NCBI GenBank assembly: GCA_001778275.1
Contig: MFGM01000041.1
Span: forward strand, 1,579-13,761
Direction of reading: 5' to 3'
Source: Candidatus Falkowbacteria bacterium RIFOXYC2_FULL_48_21
GTDB lineage: Bacteria; Patescibacteriota; Patescibacteriia; UBA11705; JABHMO01
Length of the DNA: 12,183 nt
This document shows, in pieces, positions 6,361 through 11,929 of the stretch (position 1 is the stretch's first letter; each line of letters begins with the position of its first letter). The position numbers were made by a program, and so were the translations under genes. The notes below the pieces were generated by a model. It had not been told where the DNA came from. It ran no database searches and worked only from the letters and a program-made list of their open reading frames with translations.

Positions 6361-7176
6361 ATGAATGAAAAAGCGGGAAAACTGATGGCTGAACTGTTGG
6401 CGAAGTACGCGCGCTTGGAAAATGCTCGGAATCTATTGTTTGAAATCATTCAAACGACGGAATCACCCGACTGCGCGCCGAATCTGGATCGGCTGAACAT
6501 CGCTGAGGAACAAACCCCGGGCGTGGTGGCAGACATCATTCACGCGTACATTCTGGCGAGTCCGCAGCTCATGCCAGATCGAATACAGTACGCGTACGAC
6601 TGTTGCCAGATCAAAGCGTCCGAGCGCTGGTCCCTTAAAAAAGAAAACGCCATCGCTTTCGGTGTGTTGCTCGGGATCTTCGACGCGCTGGCAGATATTG
6701 ACGCCGCCACGTATCTTTACAATCTGGGAGAAGGCGATACGACTGAAGCAGATGAAAAATTCACCGATGAAATTGTCAGCCGATTTTCCGGGCTGATTGG
6801 TCAGTTGGTGACGAATCCACTCGACTTGATCAGTTCGCCGCGCCGTGGAGCGTCTTATGGCGATTATCGTTCTCTACAGTTAGCTGGTCAGTCCATCCAG
6901 CAATCCGACAGCGCAAACTTTTTCGCAAGCTTCACCGAGCGCTTCGAAACAAATGTCAAACGGGCGATGGGGCAAATCATCAAGCTCGACACCGATGGCT
7001 TCTTTCGGTCATTGGACGCGCTGTCTCCCCACGATATCGACGCCTCGGTCAAGCAGCCGTTTCTCGTTGACATGATTTTGCGTAACATCGGCTACGCTCT
7101 GCTCAAGGAGGTGGACGGGCTCGCCATCGCCATGGCCGGCCGGCAGGCCATTCGCGAAAAGCGCGCAAGCGCGTAA
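6361..7176 (+). CDS. Unknown helical protein, 271 aa
   Basis: I do not recognise this protein. It is soluble, without signal peptide or clear membrane segment, and appears all-helical: a charged N-terminal helix (about 1-35), several amphipathic helices, one moderately hydrophobic helix near 97-112 (AIAFGVLLGIFDALADIDAA) and another at the end (MILRNIGYALLKEVDGLAIAMAG). A polar Gly/Ser/Gln segment (about 156-185) separates two halves. It is a monocistronic unit with its own TTGACA promoter, strong Shine-Dalgarno sequence and terminator, on the opposite strand to nearly all neighbours and bounded on the left by heptad element E1. Signals point to good expression. Frames 6304 and 6355 open earlier but are excluded by the Shine-Dalgarno spacing. 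Confidence 0.85.
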   Translation: MNEKAGKLMAELLAKYARLENARNLLFEIIQTTESPDCAPNLDRLNIAEEQTPGVVADIIHAYILASPQLMPDRIQYAYDCCQIKASERWSLKKENAIAFGVLLGIFDALADIDAATYLYNLGEGDTTEADEKFTDEIVSRFSGLIGQLVTNPLDLISSPRRGASYGDYRSLQLAGQSIQQSDSANFFASFTERFETNVKRAMGQIIKLDTDGFFRSLDALSPHDIDASVKQPFLVDMILRNIGYALLKEVDGLAIAMAGRQAIREKRASA

Positions 7177-7192
7177 TCGTACTTCAACCACA

Positions 7193-7217
7193 AAGCTCCG
7201 CCATGCGGGGCTTTTTT
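7193..7217 (+). terminator. Terminator of the 6361-7176 gene
   Basis: AAGCTCCGC (7193-7201) pairs with GCGGGGCTT (7205-7213) through one G-U pair and a CAT loop, followed by a T-run (7212-7217) and more T after one C. It lies 16 bases past the stop. Confidence 0.88.
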
Positions 7218-7284
7218 CTTTTTTAAAACGCGCCTGCTATTATTCTTTTTGTTGTAATTTAAGACAAAAAGTTACAAACAGCTA

Positions 7285-7312
7285 TTGACATTTCCAAAAC
7301 AACTGCTATATT
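7285..7312 (+). promoter_or_regulatory. Strong promoter of the 7357 gene
   Basis: TTGACA (7285-7290) and TATATT (7307-7312) are 16 bases apart, with TGC before the -10 making it an extended element. The Shine-Dalgarno sequence TAAGGAGG (7343-7350) follows, 6 bases before the ATG. Confidence 0.8.
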
Positions 7313-7356
7313 TTTATGTTGTTTGGGTGTTGTTCATTAACTTAAGGAGGAACTGA

Positions 7357-7752
7357 ATGAAAATCGAGGAAATGAAAGAGCACGTGATTCACAAATTGCG
7401 ATTGCTCGCAACCCTGTATTTCGATCGGCGCGGGGCGTTCGAGTTTCTATCACAACGCGTGGTCGTCTGGACAGGCGCGAACGGAATAGACGAAGTGAGT
7501 TTCCTTACGTTCCCAAAAGAAGAACATCGTATTTCTTTCGAAACCCTGCTCCATGATCAGCATCGGAACCAATGCGCCAATTGCGGGCCATTGTCACTTT
7601 CGATATTACGAGGCGCGCTGGATGATTCTCCGCCGCAATACATCAATCTCATCCGCGACAGACTACCACCAGAAACACTCGATTCAATCGAAAGAAGACG
7701 CGACCCGCACGTGAGCTACGAGGCATACCTCGGCTTCTGGAATTGTGATTAA
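7357..7752 (+). CDS. Unknown small soluble protein, 131 aa
   Basis: No family recognised. The protein is acidic-basic mixed, soluble and without signal peptide. An N-terminal helix (MKIEEMKEHVIHKLRLLATL) leads into a strand-like stretch FLSQRVVVWTG (30-40) and VSFLTFP, then a segment with two close cysteines (CANC, about 73-76), a hydrophobic PLSLSILRGAL and a C-terminal charged region ending YEAYLGFWNCD. A single Cys pair is not enough to claim metal binding. Like its upstream neighbour it is a stand-alone unit with a TTGACA promoter, a near-perfect Shine-Dalgarno sequence and a terminator. The pair may be related in origin or in regulation, but the sequences do not resemble each other. Confidence 0.82.
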   Translation: MKIEEMKEHVIHKLRLLATLYFDRRGAFEFLSQRVVVWTGANGIDEVSFLTFPKEEHRISFETLLHDQHRNQCANCGPLSLSILRGALDDSPPQYINLIRDRLPPETLDSIERRRDPHVSYEAYLGFWNCD

Positions 7753-7756
7753 CGCG

Positions 7757-7786
7757 AAAGCTACCCGCACCTCGGGTAGCTTTTTT
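7757..7786 (+). terminator. Terminator of the 7357-7752 gene
   Basis: AAAGCTACCCG (7757-7767) pairs perfectly with CGGGTAGCTTT (7773-7783) around a 5-base loop and runs into six T. The A-run on the other side is short, so it works mainly for the plus strand. Confidence 0.92.
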
Positions 7787-7842
7787 CATTTATCTGTATA
7801 AATTGTCAATCACAGAGATAAAAGCACAACCAATTGGCCTAC

Positions 7843-7929
7843 GCATTTCAGATTTATGATTTATGATTTCGACCAATCACCCTCCTTATGCCATGAAATC
7901 TGAAATCGAAAATCTGAAATCATAAATGC
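7843..7929. repeat. Heptad inverted element E2 (NNGATTT units)
   Basis: The left arm (7843-7869) reads GCATTT then units with variable pairs CA, AT, AT. The right arm (7896-7929), read in reverse complement, is GCATTT then AT, CA, TC, CA, each pair followed by GATTT. Here GCATTT lies at the outer ends of the element, whereas in E1 it lies at the inner ends. The unit is the same as in E1, and both right-hand parts share AAATCATAAATGCCCAT. It sits between the convergent 7357 and NYN genes. No clear terminator for the NYN gene is present besides this element. Confidence 0.8.
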
Positions 7930-7956
7930 CCATCAGCCAACTCTTTACCCCACTCA

Positions 7957-8457
7957 TCACTTCGCCAATAAAAACTTCCTCTCATCGCTCAAATCGAGGT
8001 AGCTGTCCGCCGCCTCCTCGAGCTTGCCGTTCGTTGACGCCTGAAACGCCGCCACCTCCACGCGACAACCAGTAGTGTTCTGGATGTATTCCACGAGCGG
8101 CAAATAATCGCCATCGCCGGACACGAGGATAATCGCGTCTAAGCTCTGCGCCATTTTCACAGCGTCAATCGCAATGCCGACGTCCCAATCGCCTTTTTTC
8201 GCACCACCCGGAAAGATTTGCAGATCCTTGGTTTTTACTTCGTAACCGGTTTTAACCAAGGCGTCAAAAAATTTTTCTTCCAACCCCTCGACTGTCTTGA
8301 TGCCGTAAGCAATGGCGCGAATTAACTTGCGATCACCAACCGTTTCCTTTAGCACCGCGCCGAAGTTGACCTTTTTGCCATACAAAACCTTCGCGCTGTA
8401 GTAAAGATTTTGGATGTCCACGAGCACGCCGACACGTTGTTCTTTGTAAATAGACAT
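7957..8457 (-). CDS. NYN-domain (LabA/DUF88-like, PIN-fold) protein
   Basis: The 166-residue protein is one NYN domain, a PIN/FLAP-like fold that usually cuts RNA with a metal held by conserved acidic residues. Visible motifs are VGVLVDIQNLYYS (9-21, Asp14 and Asn17), KKGDWDVGIAIDAV (87-100, Asp90, Asp92, Asp98) and ILVSGDGDYLPLV (110-122, Asp115, Asp117), covering the expected acidic set. It is probably a cytoplasmic RNase or RNA-processing factor; target RNA cannot be inferred. Proteins of this short single-domain type are widespread in CPR genomes. It stands alone between heptad elements E2 and E3. No Shine-Dalgarno sequence precedes the ATG, and no strong promoter was found close upstream; TATAAG within E3 is a weak candidate. 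Confidence 0.93.
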   Translation of the reverse strand: MSIYKEQRVGVLVDIQNLYYSAKVLYGKKVNFGAVLKETVGDRKLIRAIAYGIKTVEGLEEKFFDALVKTGYEVKTKDLQIFPGGAKKGDWDVGIAIDAVKMAQSLDAIILVSGDGDYLPLVEYIQNTTGCRVEVAAFQASTNGKLEEAADSYLDLSDERKFLLAK

Positions 8458-8471
8458 AAACGAAGTTAGTT

Positions 8472-8545
8472 AAAAGTCCAAAGGGCAAAGTCCAAAGTCG
8501 AACGCGGCGAAACTTATAACTTTTGGCTTTTCACTTTTGACTTTA
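8472..8545. repeat. Heptad inverted element E3 (CTTTTNN units)
   Basis: The left arm (8472-8499) is four 7-base units: AAAAGTC, CAAAGGG, CAAAGTC, CAAAGTC. The right arm (8518-8545) is four units of two variable bases plus CTTTT: AA, GG, CA, then GA with CTTTA. The arms are 28 bases each and face each other across 18 bases. The build matches E1 and E2 (five fixed plus two variable bases, inverted) with a different fixed core. It lies between the NYN start and the comEC stop. Confidence 0.75.
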
Positions 8546-8610
8546 AACCGGCAATGTTCATTTTTCACCACGAACATCATACCACATATCCGCGCCCTAT
8601 TAAAGCGCTG

Positions 8611-9942
8611 TCAAGAAAAAATTTGCGCGATCTTGACCACATAACTGATCAGCGCCCAACTTCCCCACCCCACCACCTGCCCGAGCGGCAACCAGATGAA
8701 CGCGGCCACGACCTGAACAAATCCGACCAGCATGATCCACGGGATTGCGGGCAAAACCAAAATGTTCACAAGCGGCGCGACAAGAGAGAAGCGGTGGAAG
8801 TTGAAAAGAATAATCGGCAAGGTAAAAATAATCGCGGACAACGTGCTGGCCAAGTTTTCTTGCAAGCCAAACGCTTCCGGCAACTTGGTCAACCGTTTTT
8901 GCAAAATCGGCCCAAGATAAATCAGACCAAGCGTGGCCAAAAACGACAACTGAAATCCGGCGTCCCACAACAAAATGCGCGGATTAACGAACACCATCGC
9001 GGCTGCGGATAAAATTAAAATATTTTTTACTTTCGATGCGCGGCCCATTTGCTTGGCCAGAAGAACAATAAAACCCATGACGGCCGCACGCACTACGGAA
9101 GCAGACGCGCCGGTGAGAATCACGAAAAAAATCAAACCGGCCACGATACCCCAAAACGCTTTTTTGCGATTGACGCGCAACGCGGCGAATACGCCCATAA
9201 GCATGGCCACGATAATCGTAATGTTATATCCGGAAATGGCAATGATATGCGTGATGCCCACGTCTTTAAACGTTTCGGAAACGTCCGTTGGAATCCCCTG
9301 CCGACTGCCGATAAGAATACCGGCCAGCAGAGCCGCATGCGGTTCGGATATTGTTTGGTTGATCCTCCGCGCGAAAGCGGACTTAAACTTGTAAATGCCG
9401 GAGACCAAAAAGTTCTTTTGTTCGCCGGCAATCAACTTAATCTTCGGGATATAACAAACCGAATAGATACCATAACGCGCCAAATATCGATCGTACTGAA
9501 AATCTTCCACCGCTTGCGGTGTCAACAACTTGCACTCGACCGACAAGCGGTCGCCATAATGATATTCCGGGAACAATGCGGTTTTTAACAAAACTTTCCC
9601 CTTGAAATCGACCGGTTTCACCGTTAATCTCTGCTCCGCGATGCGCGCGTCCGGTTCTTCGGCGATAACGGCTTCGAACGATTTATTTTGCTCGTTGTAA
9701 AAAGAAATGTGATTCGCGTTAATATTCGGTTGTGCGAGGTGAAGGCGTAGAAAACCGAACAGAAAGAATAAAACAAAAACCAGCGCCAATCTTTTTTGTT
9801 TCCAAAAAATCAAACCAACCGCCACCGCGCCGATTAAAACTAAAATCACCGTGCCGCTTAGCGGCACATACTCGGCTAAGCCTACGCCGAGCAAAAAGAC
9901 GAGACAGGAGTAAAAGAATTTTTGGGATTTGCGCATAGTCAT
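8611..9942 (-). CDS. comEC: ComEC/Rec2 competence protein, membrane part only
   Basis: ComEC forms the inner-membrane channel that passes single-stranded DNA into the cytoplasm during natural transformation. This 443-residue protein has two or three N-terminal membrane segments (about 10-65), a soluble beta-rich DUF4131-type region (about 70-175), then the competence domain with the family signature: LLAGILIGSRQGIP, FKDVGITHIIAISGYN (about 225-240) and several long hydrophobic helices to the C terminus. It ends after the last helix, without the metallo-beta-lactamase domain that follows in full-length proteins (about 700-800 residues); a matching domain is encoded at 2031-2948. The open frame extends to 10110, but the extra residues come from hairpin repeats, so I start at the ATG at 9942 (or 9936). 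No Shine-Dalgarno sequence is seen. Confidence 0.93.
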   Translation of the reverse strand: MTMRKSQKFFYSCLVFLLGVGLAEYVPLSGTVILVLIGAVAVGLIFWKQKRLALVFVLFFLFGFLRLHLAQPNINANHISFYNEQNKSFEAVIAEEPDARIAEQRLTVKPVDFKGKVLLKTALFPEYHYGDRLSVECKLLTPQAVEDFQYDRYLARYGIYSVCYIPKIKLIAGEQKNFLVSGIYKFKSAFARRINQTISEPHAALLAGILIGSRQGIPTDVSETFKDVGITHIIAISGYNITIIVAMLMGVFAALRVNRKKAFWGIVAGLIFFVILTGASASVVRAAVMGFIVLLAKQMGRASKVKNILILSAAAMVFVNPRILLWDAGFQLSFLATLGLIYLGPILQKRLTKLPEAFGLQENLASTLSAIIFTLPIILFNFHRFSLVAPLVNILVLPAIPWIMLVGFVQVVAAFIWLPLGQVVGWGSWALISYVVKIAQIFS

Positions 9943-9948
9943 GCGGAT

Positions 9949-9995
9949 ATTGTAACGCAAAACAGCGTTAAAGAATAGAAGCACTGGCATGTCAA
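9949..9995 (-). promoter_or_regulatory. Candidate comEC promoters
   Basis: Two options overlap. TTGACA (9995-9990) with TTTAAC (9972-9967), 17 bases apart, gives an 18-base leader. Alternatively TACAAT (9954-9949) lies 6 bases before the ATG, which would give a leaderless message but has no good -35. Neither provides a Shine-Dalgarno sequence. Confidence 0.4.
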
Positions 9996-10018
9996 ACCAT
10001 ACGCAAACAGAAAACAGC

Positions 10019-10218
10019 GTACAAAACACTCCGGGTGCCTGGCCGTGCAATGCGCGAGCATACAAACCACCCCACGCGCCTGGCCGTGTAACGGCCAGGC
10101 TAAATCTCAAAGCCCCGTGAACGGGGCTGACAATTTTGTGAATTCAGGCTCCTTACAAGAGCCTTTCTTGATTTGCCTAGGCGTTACACGCCCAGGTCAC
10201 CGAGCGGTTTGTACGCTC
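10019..10218. repeat. Three-copy hairpin module (TACAAAC...CCTGGCCGTGTAACG)
   Basis: Copy 1 (about 10020-10050) and copy 2 (10061-10100) are direct repeats with a 41-base period: TACAAA, about ten variable bases, then GCCTGGCCGTG(C/T)AA. Copy 2 is preceded by GAGCA. Copy 3 is inverted (10218-10175): GAGCGTACAAACC, then CCTGGGCGTGTAACGCC. Copy 2 ends in a perfect 10-bp hairpin (10078-10087 with 10091-10100), copy 3 in an 8-bp stem with one mismatch. Between the inverted pair are two more hairpins, AGCCCCG/CGGGGCT (10111-10128) and AGGCTC/GAGCCT (10146-10164). Copies 2 and 3 resemble terminal inverted repeats of a 163-bp element. Confidence 0.7.
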
Positions 10219-10251
10219 TCTATTCAAGATCAATCACATTTGATCAAATAT

Positions 10252-10281
10252 AAAATCCCGACTATCACGTCGGGATTTTTT
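10252..10281. terminator. Intrinsic terminator in the hairpin array
   Basis: AAAATCCCGAC (10252-10262) pairs with GTCGGGATTTT (10269-10279), followed by more T. It works best on the plus strand, but the minus strand also gives GGGATTTTATATTT. No gene is present that it obviously ends. It shares the 17-base word ATCAAATATAAAATCCC (10243-10259) with the terminator at 10476 (10467-10483). Confidence 0.75.
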
Positions 10282-10322
10282 ATGTGCTATTTGTTTTTCA
10301 TCAACACACGCCAATCGCCCCT

Positions 10323-10452
10323 ATCCCGCTGAAGCGGGGTAAAGATGAAGGAAAACACGGGAGCGCGGCGTACGCCGCGCTCCCGTGTTTTCACGGTCAT
10401 TCACCTCGCTTCAGCGAGATAAGTGCGACTCGTTCCTCCCGCTTTAGCGGGA
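10323..10452. repeat. Hairpin cluster with a 42-bp perfect palindrome
   Basis: Three short hairpins of one plan, a Y-CGC/GCG-R stem and a T-N-N-A tetraloop, occur here: ATCCCGC-TGAA-GCGGGGT (10323-10340), CTCGC-TTCA-GCGAG (10405-10418) and TCCCGC-TTTA-GCGGGA (10437-10452). Between the first two lies a perfect palindrome at 10351-10392, 21-base arms with no loop, opening GAAAACACGGGAGCGCGGCG. No open reading frame with coding character covers this area. Confidence 0.85.
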
Positions 10453-10475
10453 CGAAGCCTTTTCGTATCAAATAT

Positions 10476-10502
10476 AAAATCCCCCGCCGCGCGGAGGATT
10501 TT
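10476..10502 (-). terminator. Terminator of the YfiH-like gene
   Basis: AAAATCC and CCGC (10476-10487) pair with GCGG and GGATTTT (10491-10502) across one C-A mismatch and a CGC loop. It begins 7 bases past the stop codon at 10509. On the minus strand the stem is followed by TTTTATATTT. Confidence 0.75.
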
Positions 10503-10508
10503 TGTGTT

Positions 10509-11264
10509 TTACAGCAGCCAACAGGCCACGAGATGTCTTCCTTGAAACTCCTTTTTTCCCGCCTTGGCTCTTTTGTGCGAGAAATATTCACCCGAGCAAC
10601 ACGTGCATTCGCCGAGCTGATTGAAACTCATCACACCCGAGTCGCGCAATCGCTGACGCGCTTCATTCGCAAGATCTATCGTGTACTTGCCATCCGCATC
10701 CGGCTCAAGGTGCGACCAGTGCTCCCGCAGAATGCGTTGGTACACTTCTTCATCGAACCGATAACAACACAATCCGATGCCAGAGACAAGGACGGCATTC
10801 ACCGTACAAGCCAAATTCCGATTGTCAACCGGCAACAACACGTTCAAAGTGTTCTCAATGATGTTCTGCTCGAGCGGTCCGCGGCCAAGATAAATGTGCG
10901 CCAATCGCGCGCCGCTCTTCACTTCCACCATTCGGTAGTCATGCCACACGCGGACATGATACTCCGGCAAATACAGAATCAAGCTCGGACAATCGGCGAG
11001 AAGTAGCACCATCACCACGCCCTTTTCTCTCGCGATGAGCGCGTCGCACCGAACGGCTCCGTCTTGGCAGAATTTGGCATCGCCGGAATCAGCCAGCTGA
11101 ACTTCTCCGCCTTGCTCCGGCCGGATGTAAACCCTCCCGGGCGGCGCGCCGACTCCCTTCAGAAAAGAAAGCCGATTTATCTGGTTTTGCAGGTCGCCCG
11201 GCGAAACCATATTGCCATCTTTTTTCTTTGACCGCACCACCTTGAATCCGCTGGTATAAATCAT
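10509..11264 (-). CDS. Divergent YfiH/LACC1-type (PF02578-like) protein
   Basis: 251 residues matching the YfiH (YlmD, LACC1) fold, once called multicopper polyphenol oxidase and now known in several members to cleave purine nucleosides with phosphate. Recognisable are CDALIAREKGVVMVLLLADCPSLI (residues 73 onward, with ADC at 90-92), WHDYR (107-111) in place of the usual HAGWR, IGLCCY (163-168), a late IDL-x-x-EARQRL helix (196-206), ECTCC (219-223), FSHKR (228-232) and GRHL (242-245). In the family a metal is held by an early His (in QxHG), the Cys of ADC and the His of HAGWR. Here the early motif reads RPEQGG without His, while Cys91 and His108 remain. Activity may therefore be changed. The Shine-Dalgarno match GGAGGTGA (11275-11268) is strong. 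It is second in an operon, 15 bases after the membrane-protein gene. Confidence 0.82.
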   Translation of the reverse strand: MIYTSGFKVVRSKKKDGNMVSPGDLQNQINRLSFLKGVGAPPGRVYIRPEQGGEVQLADSGDAKFCQDGAVRCDALIAREKGVVMVLLLADCPSLILYLPEYHVRVWHDYRMVEVKSGARLAHIYLGRGPLEQNIIENTLNVLLPVDNRNLACTVNAVLVSGIGLCCYRFDEEVYQRILREHWSHLEPDADGKYTIDLANEARQRLRDSGVMSFNQLGECTCCSGEYFSHKRAKAGKKEFQGRHLVACWLL

Positions 11265-11279
11265 TCCTCACCTCCATTA

Positions 11280-11825
11280 TTATCTTTTTACATTTACCGG
11301 CACCAACTTCATGAAACCCTTCATCAACCACTGCGCCGCCTTCGAAGTCGTGGGCGGCAAACGAGAACAGGAAACAAAATAGACAAAGGCGATTTCAAAT
11401 CCATTGCTCATGTTATACCAAAGATTGAACTGATCGCATTCATCTTTCGACTCCCACGTCGACAGTGGAAACAACACATCTCGAAGGACAAAATAAATCA
11501 ATTGTCCCCACAACAGAAATCGGAAAACAATAAAATTATTATTGTCTTTTCTGGTTTTAACGTTATCATCCCTAGCCAGTTCGATAAAATAAATTCGAAA
11601 CAGCAGAACGGCGAGAAACAGACCACAAGCTGTATTGAAAACCAATACTATAATCTCACCCACCACGAGACCGGCGACAATCATGCAAGCCAGGCATATC
11701 GCGCCGCACACATTCGCAATCTTATAGTTTGCTTCCTGCAGTCCGATCGTCTTTGTCAACCAGTCGGAAAACGCTTGGCATTTCACCAGGAGCCATTGAT
11801 CAAAACGCGCGATTGCTCTGAACAT
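11280..11825 (-). CDS. Unknown multi-pass membrane protein, 181 aa
   Basis: Four hydrophobic segments are visible: about 37-56 (IANVCGAICLACMIVAGLVV), 57-77, 97-117 (NFIVFRFLLWGQLIYFVLRD) and 143-155. The N-terminal 35 residues are amphipathic and include FSDWLTKTIGL. I do not recognise a named family; short proteins with a similar N-terminal pattern seem familiar from CPR genomes, an impression only. The ATG at 11825 has a good Shine-Dalgarno sequence (GGGAGG, 6 bases including spacing GCGAAC), so the 18 extra upstream residues of the open frame are not used. It is the first gene of a two-gene operon with the YfiH-like protein; the 15-base spacing suggests linked expression, not a proven shared role. 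Confidence 0.82.
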   Translation of the reverse strand: MFRAIARFDQWLLVKCQAFSDWLTKTIGLQEANYKIANVCGAICLACMIVAGLVVGEIIVLVFNTACGLFLAVLLFRIYFIELARDDNVKTRKDNNNFIVFRFLLWGQLIYFVLRDVLFPLSTWESKDECDQFNLWYNMSNGFEIAFVYFVSCSRLPPTTSKAAQWLMKGFMKLVPVNVKR

Positions 11826-11869
11826 GTTCGCCTCCCTTTCTTTATTTTCAAAGACCATCTCAATCGCGA

Positions 11870-11898
11870 ACGATATCACATTATCAATCCCCTGTCAA
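11870..11898 (-). promoter_or_regulatory. Promoter of the membrane protein-YfiH operon
   Basis: A perfect TTGACA (11898-11893) and TATCGT (11875-11870) are 17 bases apart; TGA before the -10 makes an extended element. The start would be near 11863, leaving a leader of about 38 bases with the Shine-Dalgarno sequence at its end. Confidence 0.7.
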
Positions 11899-11902
11899 CA
11901 AC

Positions 11903-11929
11903 AAAACAGCCGCTTATTTATGCTGTTTT
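11903..11929 (-). terminator. Terminator of the right-edge gene
   Basis: AAAACAGC (11903-11910) pairs perfectly with GCTGTTTT (11922-11929) around 11 bases. On the minus strand it ends in TTTTGTTGTT and overlaps the stop codon at 11918-11920. The TTGACA box of the next operon follows directly. Confidence 0.6.

Noticed and set aside
6150..7929. CRISPR array from the repeated AAATC words
   Set aside because: Units are seven bases without spacers, inverted in each element, and no cas gene is present.
8554..9012. Plus-strand frame rich in His, Arg and Gln
   Set aside because: It is antisense to the comEC 3' part and has no initiation signals or recognisable domain.
9943..10110. N-terminal extension of ComEC
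   Set aside because: The added residues are translated from the hairpin repeat module; a methionine in front of the first membrane segment at 9942 fits the family.
10078..10196. Integron attC sites
   Set aside because: The hairpins lack the GTTRRRY/RYYYAAC core sites and imperfect pairing with extrahelical bases, and no integrase gene is seen.
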